Source: Bacteroidota bacterium (lineage in GTDB: Bacteria; Bacteroidota; Ignavibacteria; Ignavibacteriales; Melioribacteraceae). From it: a DNA stretch of 64,000 nt. Both the position numbers and the translations under genes were made by a program. Where the stretch lies: the NCBI GenBank assembly GCA_018829205.1, contig JAHJUE010000009.1, positions 62,001 to 126,000 on the forward strand, read 5' to 3'. The notes under the pieces were generated by a model. The model made no database searches, was not told where the DNA came from, and saw nothing but the letters and a program-made list of their open reading frames with translations. Positions 56,801 through 64,000 of this stretch are shown piece after piece. Position 1 is the first letter of the stretch. Each line of letters opens with the position of its first letter.

Positions 56801-57276
56801 TTCATGATATTGTGCAGAAACACGGCGGCGATATTTGGGTAGAAAGTAATTACGGACAAGGATCGGAATTTATGTTTACTATACCGATTGCCTCTACAAA
56901 AATTCTTCTGGTAGAGGATATAAATACCGATAGAATACTTTATACAAAATTAATTAAAAGTATTATGCCTAATTTCGAAGTTATTGAGGCTAAAGACGGA
57001 AGAGAAGCATTCGAAATAATTAAATCTTCGCAGCCGGCGCTTGTTATTACAGATCACCAAATGCCCGTCATGAGCGGTTATGATCTTGTAAAACAAATGA
57101 AAATTACCGACTTAAAATATATCCCACCGGTAATAATTTTAAGTAGCGATTTGAATAATACAATTATTGATGAATACAAAGAAATGGGGATTGAATATGT
57201 ATTTTCAAAACCTGTAAATCTTTCCAGTTTTAAAGTAGCTGTTGATAATTCATTAAAGAAAGCGATATTTAACTAA
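53890..57276 (+). CDS. Soluble multi-PAS hybrid sensor histidine kinase/response regulator
   Basis: A 1128-residue cytoplasmic signalling protein with no membrane helix. About six PAS-type domains cover residues 12-755, with the clearest from about 265 onward. They are followed by HisKA with the phospho-acceptor in SIISHDLRTPFSS (near residue 785). Next comes an ATPase domain with NAIKFTR, DTGVGI and GSGLGLSLVHDI, then a C-terminal receiver domain with the phospho-aspartate in VITDHQMPVMSG (near residue 1055) and the lysine in FSKPVN. The receiver suggests a phosphorelay, but no HPt protein or output regulator is next to it. It sits first in a row of three signalling genes. Confidence 0.93.
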   Translation: MDSVDNKKMKVTFEEIFDAAPVGILIFNDEWIITHVNQNFIRFGLLKDEFGGYLVHKNIIKQEIFESIDIIREVKNLFRGDPFEKELLNVKTFEGGELSILVKGTPLFEGEKFQGGILIIEDIKIGLDVQKEKLIHSKYFSDLLKGISSHFFITDNSGKVKYSSLNGEVSQFKSFLSNYGGKSNSLFTLISSNKLKDLFEKVNEKKEPLNAIVPTEISGDLFNYRVTLVPLLSTSNVIQFVIVLLTDISKEAEDLEYLGTEIHELRTFRDITLAIVDAVININIEGKIILWNEKAEKVFGYSNKEVLNQFLGKILPSIDHEYFQRIKEELKRSNIWESEIKIAKDNLEVEYLSIKMGIVGKDENQSIVMLCTNITRRALMERELRQSEERFRNIVTNTREYICTLDLKENITYVNPYFSKTFDYPENELMGKSFKDLIEENYINENGFAVEKIISDKPDSLELPLIKKDGSKVYVLSSFTPVKDFNGTVRFYNVVLTDITVKKEAEKDLLLVRSVFDASQDGIGVSTGNKLILVNENFANIFGYEDTKEVLGKSSLEFVDLVDRKRVEEIIKKRSEGKEVENRYDFVGVRKDNSKFYVEASVTSYVSDNVTYTVSVMRDITEQKIAEEKVKESEERYRSITENINESMWTAERIGEKLKAVFYTSAIKKITGYSNEDFISNKKLWFNIIHPNDSEFVLKKLKRLYRDPARTSDEIEYRIQNNIGNIVWIENKINVVRNKKGIIQKVYGVVSDITLNKRADEEFRKSAENLKQLNETKDRFISIISHDLRTPFSSILGFTDLLLTDRHMPEDKKIQYVEFIQESSRNMLSLVNSLLDWTRVQTGRIRFEPERMNAKYIVTKAIQMLSGSAMQKNINLYSAIENDVFIYADEDLLLQILNNLISNAIKFTRINGTISIHSELLIDERKVKFTVKDTGVGIKEENLTKLFKVDTKFTLKGTEGEKGSGLGLSLVHDIVQKHGGDIWVESNYGQGSEFMFTIPIASTKILLVEDINTDRILYTKLIKSIMPNFEVIEAKDGREAFEIIKSSQPALVITDHQMPVMSGYDLVKQMKITDLKYIPPVIILSSDLNNTIIDEYKEMGIEYVFSKPVNLSSFKVAVDNSLKKAIFN

Positions 57277-57513
57277 TATTTATTTTTGCCGGAAAAAATG
57301 TTTTTATCGTTTTTCCTTTCTATTATATCTCTATTTCTTAATTAGATATTCTATTTAGATCAAATCTTCAGTTTGATAACGGAAAAATTTACCTTCCTCA
57401 AATAACAATTTAAAGCTAAAACTTTTCATAATGTTTTCGATAATAAAACCTGAAGGGATTATTATGCTAATATACCCCTAAAACCAATACTTAAAATATA
57501 ATTGGAAAGAATA

Positions 57514-59334
57514 ATGTCGTTTTCAAATTTAAAACTTAGATCAAAAATTCTAATTACATTCCTTGGAGCTATCTCCGTAATTATGGCGTTTGTGCTCATT
57601 ACCAGCACAAATTTAACCTCTGACGCAATTAACGAAAATGTAAAACCTTTACATAAAGTATATGCCGAACTTGCAAAAGAGGAGATAATCGGTGGAGTTC
57701 AATTTAATGATCCTATGGATGTTGAAGGTTCTTTAGCAGGTTTTCTGGCTCAGGAAATCTTTTCCTATATAAAGGTTACGGGGAATAAAAACAACGTATT
57801 GTTTGAATATAGAAAAGAAGGATTTTCTGATTTATCAAACCTAAGTAAGGAAGAATTAAATGAATTTGATAACGAAATGTTTGAAATTCTTCCTATTGAA
57901 TCGGGTAATGAAATGATCGGTGAGTTAATTATTGGAATTAAACTTGATGAAAGAAATCAATCCATAAATTTTATTCGTATTGCATTTTTAATTCTTGCCT
58001 TTATTGCCATTGCTATATTTGTTGTTATTACTTTTATGTTTTCTGTTAAGATAATGAACCCGATAAAAAAACTCGCCGACGGGGCGGCAAAGGTAGCCGC
58101 GGGAAATCTTTCCGTACAGGTGCAGTATAATTCAAACGATGAATTGGGGGAATTGTCGAAATCTTTTAATTCAATGGTAATAAGTTTGAACAAAGCAGAA
58201 AAAGAATTAGTGGATGAAAAAAGCAGTATTGAAAAGAAAGTTGAAGAGGCTGTTAAAAAATCAGAATTGCAGAAAGAGTATTTAACAAAAAGCATTAATA
58301 CGCTGCTTGTGGAAATGGATAAGTTTTCTAGCGGCGATCTATCAGTTTCATTAAATTCCGAACAAGATAATGATATGGTGGCGGACTTATTTAACGGATT
58401 TAATAAGGTTGTTTCTAATATATCTAATATGATATCCAACGTTACCGACGCTGTTAAAGCTACCTCTCAGGCTAGTCTGCAAATTAGCACAAGCAGCGAA
58501 GAAATGGCCGCCGGGGCTCAGGAGCAAAGCGCGCAGACTTCTGAAGTTGCGGCAGCAATTGAAGAAATGACTCGCACCATTCTTGAAACAACTCATAACG
58601 CAACAACTGCGGCACAAAAATCAAAAGATGCGGGACAAGTGGCAATCCAAGGCGGCAAGGTAGTTGAAGATACAATTTCAGGTATGAATAGAATTGCCGA
58701 AGTTGTTAAACAATCTGCCGATATTGTAAAAACTCTGGGAAAAAACAGCGATCAGATTGGTGAAATAATTCAAGTAATTGATGATATAGCCGATCAGACA
58801 AATCTGCTTGCGCTAAACGCTGCGATTGAAGCTGCAAGGGCGGGCGATCAGGGAAGAGGTTTTGCCGTTGTTGCAGATGAAGTAAGAAAACTGGCGGAAA
58901 GAACTACAAAGGCTACAAAAGAAATAGCGGGCATGATTAAGAAAATTCAAAATGATACGGGCGGCGCCGTAAGTGCAATAGAAATGGGCACAGAAGAGGT
59001 TGAAAAAGGTAAATTATTAGCTGGTAAAGCCGGGGATTCTTTAAAAGAAATTATCAGAGAGACTAATGAAGTGGTTGATGTTATTAATCAGGTAGCCGCT
59101 GCAAGCGAAGAACAATCGGCTACTTCCGAACAAATAAGTAAAAATATCGAAGGTATAAGTAATGTTACCCATGAAAGCGCGGCTGGCGTTCAGCAAATAG
59201 CATCTGCGTCCGGAAACCTGAACGAATTAACCGATAATTTGCAGAAATTAATTTCTCATTTTAAATTGGCTGATAATATAAAAAAGCAAAACAAAAGCAG
59301 ATTGAAAACTGAAAAATCTAATTTACTGAACTAA
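57514..59334 (+). CDS. Membrane-bound methyl-accepting chemotaxis protein
   Basis: A 606-residue transmembrane chemoreceptor. One membrane helix near residues 10-30 is followed by a periplasmic domain of about 120 residues and a second helix at about 155-180. A HAMP domain ([22 protein letters not shown]) comes next, then a second HAMP-like segment ([14 protein letters not shown]). The cytoplasmic signalling hairpin has the highly conserved tip [31 protein letters not shown]. No C-terminal CheR-binding pentapeptide is seen. ATG at 57514 is preferred to a TTG four codons earlier because GGAAAG precedes it. Its signalling half is very close to that of the gene at 59746. The ligand is unknown. 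Confidence 0.94.
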   Translation: MSFSNLKLRSKILITFLGAISVIMAFVLITSTNLTSDAINENVKPLHKVYAELAKEEIIGGVQFNDPMDVEGSLAGFLAQEIFSYIKVTGNKNNVLFEYRKEGFSDLSNLSKEELNEFDNEMFEILPIESGNEMIGELIIGIKLDERNQSINFIRIAFLILAFIAIAIFVVITFMFSVKIMNPIKKLADGAAKVAAGNLSVQVQYNSNDELGELSKSFNSMVISLNKAEKELVDEKSSIEKKVEEAVKKSELQKEYLTKSINTLLVEMDKFSSGDLSVSLNSEQDNDMVADLFNGFNKVVSNISNMISNVTDAVKATSQASLQISTSSEEMAAGAQEQSAQTSEVAAAIEEMTRTILETTHNATTAAQKSKDAGQVAIQGGKVVEDTISGMNRIAEVVKQSADIVKTLGKNSDQIGEIIQVIDDIADQTNLLALNAAIEAARAGDQGRGFAVVADEVRKLAERTTKATKEIAGMIKKIQNDTGGAVSAIEMGTEEVEKGKLLAGKAGDSLKEIIRETNEVVDVINQVAAASEEQSATSEQISKNIEGISNVTHESAAGVQQIASASGNLNELTDNLQKLISHFKLADNIKKQNKSRLKTEKSNLLN

Positions 59335-59353
59335 AAAAAATCAATAAACAGAT

Positions 59354-59388
59354 AAATAAAAACAAGAAGCATATTCTTGTTTTTATTT
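59354..59388 (+). terminator. Rho-independent terminator of the membrane chemoreceptor gene
   Basis: A perfect 15-bp AT-rich stem (59354-59368 with 59374-59388) has a 5-base loop and a T-rich 3' arm. It separates the two chemoreceptor genes into different transcripts. Confidence 0.85.
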
Positions 59389-59528
59389 AAAATAGTTACA
59401 AGAAAAAATCTACATTACTTACATAGCCGTTTTGAAAATAATTCGTGCTTCCGGTTTTTACATACTAATTTGAATATATATTTTTACTGTTTGTTTTTAC
59501 CGATCAAAACACTCCACATACTATTTAT

Positions 59529-59560
59529 TCATCACAAATATCTTTCGCTCATCACAAATA
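59529..59560. repeat. 12-base direct repeat upstream of the hydrogenase-like chemoreceptor
   Basis: TCATCACAAATA occurs at 59529-59540 and again at 59549-59560. The 20-base period is about two turns of DNA, so it could be an operator for a protein binding on one face. It is about 190 bases before the start at 59746. Confidence 0.45.
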
Positions 59561-59745
59561 ATTAAATTCTTAACCATAATTATCCGACTATATCTAAGAT
59601 TAATTTCATGTATTTATATTTTGAAATATCATAATTACTTGTTTTGAATCAACAAAAATATTTTTAGAAAGAAAGTTTAATTTAAATATAAAGCCGTACT
59701 GAAACCATTTTGTGTAAATTTATATAATTATTAAAGGACTTTAAA

Positions 59746-62082
59746 ATGAATCTTTCCAAAATTATTAATGTTGACGAAGAAAAATGCATTAACTGCTATC
59801 AATGTATTTCAGTTTGCCCGGTTAAATATTGTAATAATGCATCCGGAAATCATGTAGAAGTTGACCCGGACTTATGTATTGGCTGCGGAAAATGTATTGA
59901 CGCTTGTACACATGAAGCTAGAATTGGGATTGATGATTTTGATAAATGGATGATTGATATAAATAACGGTGCTAATATTGTCGCAATAGTTGCTCCTGCA
60001 ATAGCGGCGAATTTTCCGAATGAGTATTTAAATTTTAACGGATGGCTAAAATCTTTAGGCATCAGAGGAATATTTGATGTTAGTTTTGGTGCCGAGCTGA
60101 CAGTTAAAAGCTATTTGAATCATATTCAAAAAAACAAACCTGCCTGTGTTATTGCACAGCCTTGCCCGGCTTTAGTTACCTATATTCAAATCTACAAACC
60201 TGAACTAATTGAGCATTTAGCTCCGGCCGATAGCCCAATGACGCATACAACAAAAATGATAAAAAGTTTTTATCCGCAATTTTCTAACAGCAAAATTTTA
60301 ATTATATCCCCTTGTATCGCTAAAAAAAGAGAATTTGATGAAGTGGGAATTGGCGATTATAATGTTACAATGAAAAGAATATCCGAATATTTTAATAAGA
60401 ATAATATCTATTTGTCAAAATTTCCCAAATTAGATTATGATAATCCCCCCGCCGAAAGAGCAGTTTTATTTTCAACACCAGGAGGATTGTTAAGAACCGC
60501 TGAAAGAGAATTCCCGGGTGCGGTAAATATTGCGCGGAAAATTGAAGGTCCCGAAATCATTTATGAATATTTGAATCATCTTCATAAAAATATTAATGAT
60601 AAGAAAGCCCCGTTGTTAATTGATTGTTTGAATTGCGATATGGGTTGCAACGGTGGTACTGGAACCGACAAGAATAAAACCGTGGACGAAGCCGAATATT
60701 ATGTTGAGAAAAGAAGTATTGAAATGCAGAAGAAATATAAATCATCATTGTCAAAAAAACCGTCCCTTACTAAAATTAGAAAAACAGTAAACAAGTACTG
60801 GAACGAAAATATTTATAAGAGAACTTACAAAAACCTTTCTTCAAATTTGAAATCGAAAATAAAACAGCCGACAGAAAATGAATTAAAAAAAATATATGAA
60901 AGCATGCTGAAATTTAATAAGGAAGATATTAGAAACTGCTCTGCCTGCGGATATAATACTTGCGAAAATATGGCTACGGCAATTTTTAATAATTTGAATA
61001 AAGTTCATAATTGTAATTTATACCTTGAAAAGTTAGAAGATCAAGTAGCATTAAATTTGGAAAATGTAAATAAGTTTTCCGACGGTGATCTTAGTGTTGT
61101 ATTTGATGATCAAGGCAACACCGAAGTTTCTATTTTATTCAAAGAGCTTAATACCGCCGCACGTCATTTTAAAGAAACTATAATTGGACTTATTGATTCA
61201 ATACAATTAATAAGTCAAACAAGTTCTAAATTATTAATAAGTTCGGACGAAATGGCCGCCGGAGCTAAGGAACAAAGTTACCAGACAAATAATGTAAGCA
61301 ATGCTGTTGAACAAATGGCATCTACTATTATGGATACAAATCATAATGCGGGAATTGCCGCCGAAAAATCTAAGCTTGCCGGTGAAATTGCAAGAAGCGG
61401 TGGATCGGTTGTTCAAGAGACAGTAAACGGAATGAAGAAAATTGCTCTTGTTGTCAGCCAATCGGCCGAAATTATAAAAGAACTCGGCAATAACAGTGAT
61501 CAGATTGGAGAAATTATACAGGTAATTGATGATATTGCCGACCAGACAAATTTACTCGCTTTAAATGCCGCCATTGAAGCAGCTAGGGCAGGTGAACAAG
61601 GTCGAGGTTTTGCTGTAGTTGCTGATGAAGTTAGAAAATTAGCGGAAAGAACAACAAAAGCAACTAAAGAAATTGCAGGTATGATAAAAAGAATACAAAA
61701 TGATACAAGCGGCGCTGTTATTGCTATTGATAAAGGAACAGAAGAAGTTGAGAAAGGCAAAGAATTAGCCGAAAAGGCAGGAGAATCGTTAAAAGAAATT
61801 ATAAAAGGTACTTATGAAGTGGTTGATGTTGTTAATAAAGTCGCCGAAATAAGCGAAGAGCAATCCGGAGCGGCAGAATTAATCAGCAAAAATATAGAAG
61901 GAATTAATATTGTGGCGCACGAATCTGCGCAAGGTGTTCAACAGATAGCAATTGCGGCCGATGACTTAAACAGACTTACGGAAAATCTGCAGAATCTGGT
62001 AGGCAGATTTAATCTTGGCAATAGAAATGAAATTATTGCTGTTAAAAAGAAATCTGATAGAAAAAAAATAATTGGCTATTAA
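59746..62082 (+). CDS. [FeFe]-hydrogenase-like sensor domain fused to a chemoreceptor signalling domain
   Basis: A 778-residue soluble fusion. Two 4Fe-4S motifs (C14, C17, C20, C24; C44, C47, C50, C54) precede an H-cluster domain. Its motif L1 is AQPCPAL (C140), L2 is SPCIAKK (C190, K193) and L3 is CLNCDMGC (C297, C301). All four H-cluster cysteine ligands are kept, but the extra L1 cysteine of catalytic enzymes (TSCCP) is proline here. A four-cysteine Fe-S motif follows (C398, C401, C406, C423), as in HsfB-type sensory relatives. Then a HAMP-like SDGDLSV linker and a chemoreceptor hairpin with [12 protein letters not shown] near 605-616. There is no membrane helix. It probably senses H2 or redox state and signals to CheA. 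ATG at 59746 has AAAGGA upstream. Confidence 0.92.
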   Translation: MNLSKIINVDEEKCINCYQCISVCPVKYCNNASGNHVEVDPDLCIGCGKCIDACTHEARIGIDDFDKWMIDINNGANIVAIVAPAIAANFPNEYLNFNGWLKSLGIRGIFDVSFGAELTVKSYLNHIQKNKPACVIAQPCPALVTYIQIYKPELIEHLAPADSPMTHTTKMIKSFYPQFSNSKILIISPCIAKKREFDEVGIGDYNVTMKRISEYFNKNNIYLSKFPKLDYDNPPAERAVLFSTPGGLLRTAEREFPGAVNIARKIEGPEIIYEYLNHLHKNINDKKAPLLIDCLNCDMGCNGGTGTDKNKTVDEAEYYVEKRSIEMQKKYKSSLSKKPSLTKIRKTVNKYWNENIYKRTYKNLSSNLKSKIKQPTENELKKIYESMLKFNKEDIRNCSACGYNTCENMATAIFNNLNKVHNCNLYLEKLEDQVALNLENVNKFSDGDLSVVFDDQGNTEVSILFKELNTAARHFKETIIGLIDSIQLISQTSSKLLISSDEMAAGAKEQSYQTNNVSNAVEQMASTIMDTNHNAGIAAEKSKLAGEIARSGGSVVQETVNGMKKIALVVSQSAEIIKELGNNSDQIGEIIQVIDDIADQTNLLALNAAIEAARAGEQGRGFAVVADEVRKLAERTTKATKEIAGMIKRIQNDTSGAVIAIDKGTEEVEKGKELAEKAGESLKEIIKGTYEVVDVVNKVAEISEEQSGAAELISKNIEGINIVAHESAQGVQQIAIAADDLNRLTENLQNLVGRFNLGNRNEIIAVKKKSDRKKIIGY

Positions 62083-62100
62083 TGAATCTAGTTGTTAAAT

Positions 62101-62137
62101 GATATGCCGAGTCACTAATTAATTGGCTTGGCATATC
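62101..62137 (+). terminator. Probable terminator of the hydrogenase-like chemoreceptor gene
   Basis: A 12-bp stem with two G-T pairs (62101-62112 with 62126-62137) is followed by TTGTAATAATTTTTC. The T run is broken, so the confidence is moderate. Confidence 0.65.
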
Positions 62138-62267
62138 TTGTAATAATTTTTCAAATAATACTTTACAACTTCTAATTTATTTTTATTTTAATTGAGTAAA
62201 AAATTAATTAATTATTGTATTAATCCCGACATTAGAAGAAGCATTTTCCTACTTCCAATCTATAATA

Positions 62268-62351
62268 TGAATACCCTGTGAATACCCTGTGAAAACCCAT
62301 CAAATCCGAGATAAATATAAGGTGAAAACCCTGCGCCTTCGAGATAAATCC
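62268..62351. repeat. Short direct-repeat cluster
   Basis: The 11-mer TGAATACCCTG occurs twice in tandem (62268-62289), followed by the variant TGAAAACCC and again by TGAAAACCCTG at 62323. CGAGATAAAT occurs at 62307 and at 62340. The layout is too short and irregular for a CRISPR array. Confidence 0.5.
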
Positions 62352-62415
62352 TAGACGAATCCGGAATCAATTCGATAAAGACATAAAAAGAAAGGCATCT
62401 TCACTAATTTCAAAT

Positions 62416-63030
62416 CTATTTATTATTAAAAGTTTGGTCAATTATAGAGAACCTTCTCCAATCTTTATAATCATAATGCCACCATTCGGATTCGAGGTGA
62501 TTGAAACCGAACATAGTCATAACATTTAAAAGAAGTTTTCTGTTTACTAATATATGCGTCGGAAAATCTGTGTAGCTATGCCCCGCCTTATCCGTGAAGT
62601 CATCATATAAAGTCCCCATTAAAAGCTCAACGCCGTTTGAATCGACAATTGTTAAATCAACCGCGGCGCCTCTATTATGTCTTGAACCTGTTGCGGGATC
62701 GGCAACAAAATTAGGATCGGGGTAAATTTCCCACATTTTTTTCTGAACTGATAGCGGACGGTATGCGTCGAAAATTTTGAGTCTGAGATTATGATTCTTT
62801 TTCAGATATGAATTGATTTCTTTTAATTTTTCAGCAACAATTTTTCTGCAGTATACTTTATCGGTTGGATAAAGAATTTTTCCGGCGAAATTGTCAGTTG
62901 TTGCGTATTTAACATCTGTAATTATGGTTGAATCAACACTGCCAAGAAATACAATTGAAGTATCATTCTGAGCATCTGTATTTCTAAAAAATATAATTAG
63001 TATAAAAACCGTAAAAAGTACTTTGTACAT
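62416..63030 (-). CDS. D-alanyl-D-alanine dipeptidase, VanX/DdpX family (M15D)
   Basis: Zinc peptidase that cleaves D-Ala-D-Ala, 204 residues long. An N-terminal signal peptide (MYKVLFTVFILIIFFRNTDAQ) predicts export, as with Gram-negative DdpX-like or lipoprotein forms rather than cytoplasmic VanX. The active-site pattern is clear: the substrate arginine in FDAYRPLSVQKKMW, zinc ligands in SRHNRGAAVD (SxHxxGxAxD), and the catalytic glutamate with third histidine in ESEWWHYDY. It probably works in peptidoglycan turnover or D-alanine recovery. No vancomycin-resistance partner genes (vanH, vanA, vanRS) are near. Confidence 0.93.
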   Translation of the reverse strand: MYKVLFTVFILIIFFRNTDAQNDTSIVFLGSVDSTIITDVKYATTDNFAGKILYPTDKVYCRKIVAEKLKEINSYLKKNHNLRLKIFDAYRPLSVQKKMWEIYPDPNFVADPATGSRHNRGAAVDLTIVDSNGVELLMGTLYDDFTDKAGHSYTDFPTHILVNRKLLLNVMTMFGFNHLESEWWHYDYKDWRRFSIIDQTFNNK

Positions 63031-63106
63031 ATTTTTATCCGTTCATGAAATTATGGTTTTTCATTCATCATTAAAAAAAGGCTTAATTAATTGTTAAGTT
63101 ATACTC

Positions 63107-63307
63107 TCAGGACTTTTTATTCCTCAAATCCGTTATACAAAGTTCAACGGCTTCTTCAATTTCTTTTTGCTCTGTTAGGTGCCGGACCTTTGAAATAAAT
63201 ACTGCGGTATTTATTTTATTACCTGAGATCGGGTCATAAAAAAATAAAGATTCCTGAACAAGACCTTTTTCTAATGCTAAACGAGTAATTGTTTCGTGAG
63301 AGTGCAT
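63107..63307 (-). CDS. Small protein of unknown function
   Basis: A 66-residue protein that I do not recognise. It begins MHSHETITRLALEKGLV, has the short segment FFYDPISGNKINTAVFISKV and ends with a charged helix EEAVELCITDLRNKKS. No membrane segment or metal motif is clear. ATG at 63307 has a GGGAAT-like ribosome-binding site. The coding stretch has ordinary amino acid content, which supports it, but its small size leaves doubt. It is on the same strand as the dipeptidase, with 76 bases between. Confidence 0.55.
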   Translation of the reverse strand: MHSHETITRLALEKGLVQESLFFYDPISGNKINTAVFISKVRHLTEQKEIEEAVELCITDLRNKKS

Positions 63308-63509
63308 CTTTATTCCCGAAATAATTATACATTTTTTAGAGGATTATATAAACAGAATATTTGACGCAATATTAGTAGAAGTTAAGTAATGCAGTATATA
63401 AGTAAATCTAAGTTAAAATTAATTATTTCATTTCACAACATTAAAAATCCGATTAATTAAAATTAAAGATTATTGTCTCAATTTTTAAGTTATTTTAAAA
63501 ATCTAATTT

Positions 63510-64000
63510 CTATTTTCTTTTTAGCACTATTCCGCTGACCGGATTTAAAATAATTTCAGCCGGTGCAATTCCAAGCGAACTTGTGCCGGCTTTTTTATTA
63601 TTAACTAAAATTTCCCATTGGTTTTCAGCAATAGGAAATTTCGCTTCAATATTTTTATTAGCGTTAAACATTACTAAAAATTCTTCTTCTTTATATTTTA
63701 TTGAATAAGCAAGCGCGAATTTATTATAAGAAAGTTCGGTGAATTTAATATTGCCGTAATCAGCTTTGCGGAATGCTTCATAAGTTTTTCTTAACTCAAT
63801 TAATCCTTTGTAATAATCGAAAAGATCATGATTAATTTCAGCATGATTATAATTAATATAATTTGCCTCATTGTCTTTATCGTAGCTGTTATGGTCAATC
63901 ATTCCTTTATGCGGATCTTTAGCATCTGTATTATTTGGGATAACTTTAGACCTTGCGAATTCCTGCCCGCTGTGAATCATTGTTATCCCCTGAGAAGTCA
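63510..64000 (-). CDS. Pullulanase-type GH13 glycoside hydrolase, C-terminal part
   Basis: The frame enters from the right edge and is open for 163 codons to its stop at 63510, so only the C-terminus is present. The visible start of the frame, TSQGITMIHSGQEFARSK, matches the end of the GH13 barrel in type I pullulanases. It is followed by a HNSYDKDNEANYINY segment and YYKGLIELRKTYEAFR. A beta-rich C-terminal domain ends in NPVSGIVLKRK. Pullulanases cleave alpha-1,6 branches in glycogen or pullulan. Catalytic residues and any signal peptide lie outside the window, so activity and location cannot be judged. Confidence 0.88.
   Translation of the reverse strand, partial: TSQGITMIHSGQEFARSKVIPNNTDAKDPHKGMIDHNSYDKDNEANYINYNHAEINHDLFDYYKGLIELRKTYEAFRKADYGNIKFTELSYNKFALAYSIKYKEEEFLVMFNANKNIEAKFPIAENQWEILVNNKKAGTSSLGIAPAEIILNPVSGIVLKRK

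Larger units (their letters stand above)
59335..59745. other. Intergenic region with terminator and repeat, no gene supported
   Basis: This 411-base spacer between two chemoreceptor genes holds the terminator at 59354-59388 and a pair of 12-base direct repeats at 59529 and 59549. A possible 62-codon frame at 59377-59565 begins inside the terminator and has no ribosome-binding site, so I do not call it. The promoter of the downstream gene must be here. Confidence 0.6.
62083..62415. other. Convergent intergenic region with short repeats, no gene seen
   Basis: This 333-base region lies between the hydrogenase-like chemoreceptor (plus) and the dipeptidase (minus). It contains the hairpin at 62101-62137 and a cluster of short direct repeats at 62268-62351. 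I see no ORF with a plausible start. Confidence 0.6.

Noticed and set aside
59377-59565. 62-codon open frame between the two chemoreceptor genes
   Set aside because: It begins inside the terminator stem, has no ribosome-binding site, and its composition (phenylalanine, leucine, histidine rich) looks like translated AT-rich spacer.
59746-60750. A catalytic [FeFe] hydrogenase
   Set aside because: The L1 motif lacks the proton-transfer cysteine, the domain is fused to a chemoreceptor, and no maturation genes (hydE, hydF, hydG) are nearby.
62268-62351. CRISPR array
   Set aside because: Repeat units are about 11 bases, mostly without spacers, and no cas genes are in the window.
62416-63030. Vancomycin-resistance gene vanX
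   Set aside because: The protein has a signal peptide and no van partner genes are present, so a peptidoglycan-turnover dipeptidase is more likely.
1-64000. tRNA or rRNA genes
   Set aside because: I looked through the intergenic spacers for T-loop and rRNA-like sequence and found none; a dedicated search such as tRNAscan-SE would be decisive.

Overview
The window is AT-rich bacterial chromosome with dense protein genes on both strands. I see no rRNA, tRNA, CRISPR array, insertion sequence or prophage. It most likely comes from the Ignavibacteria or a near relative in the Bacteroidota/Chlorobiota group. The best pointers are a C-terminal secretion-type domain opening with a QNYPNPFNPST motif (25.6-25.9 kb), a cbb3 oxidase locus in the order ccoI-ccoS-ccoN, a Kdo transferase (so a Gram-negative envelope), and a fused ABC-permease/M1-peptidase gene of the kind common in Bacteroidota. 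This is inference from gene content; no marker rRNA is present. Several genes appear to start with TTG or GTG.

Layout: 0-4 kb, minus strand: copper P-type ATPase ccoI, ccoS and the first 451 codons of ccoN, for microaerobic respiration. 4.2-6.4 kb: phosphate transporter with a PhoU-like tail. 6.8-9.5 kb: short-chain dehydrogenase, YciO-family protein, MFS transporter. 9.7-10.8 kb: queC-queF for queuosine precursors. 11-17 kb: tyrosine phenol-lyase-like enzyme, glnD, murI and glutaminase, a loose group in amino acid and nitrogen metabolism. 17.3-20.7 kb: methyltransferase-like membrane protein, hemerythrin-like protein, osmC, a VOC protein and a PfkB kinase. 20.9-25.9 kb: two exported proteins, a large BNR-repeat protein and a DUF1566 protein with a secretion tail. 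25.9-28.9 kb, minus: GNAT, ornithine/alanine-racemase-like enzyme and sodium-solute symporter, the first two overlapping. 29.4-31.9 kb: membrane histidine kinase.

31.9-36.6 kb, minus: ABC ATPase, permease/M1-peptidase fusion and a small coupled ORF. 36.8-39.7 kb, minus: S9 peptidase, DUF1232 protein and NUDIX hydrolase. 40.2-49.2 kb, plus: leuS, a GxxExxY protein, serS, two ABC exporter half-transporters that look like the two unequal halves of a heterodimer, and fructose-1,6-bisphosphatase. 49.6-51.9 kb: GT9 glycosyltransferase and Kdo transferase for lipid A/LPS core. 52.1-53.7 kb: PEP carboxykinase. With fbp it points to gluconeogenesis.

53.9-62.1 kb is a block of three large signalling genes: a multi-PAS hybrid histidine kinase, a membrane chemoreceptor, and a soluble protein joining two 4Fe-4S motifs, an [FeFe]-hydrogenase-like H-cluster domain, a four-cysteine Fe-S motif and a complete chemoreceptor signalling domain. 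This last gene (59746-62082) is the most unusual item: it looks like a chemotaxis receptor that senses H2 or redox state through a hydrogenase-derived domain. The window ends with a VanX-like D,D-dipeptidase, a small unknown gene and the C-terminal end of a pullulanase-type GH13 enzyme.
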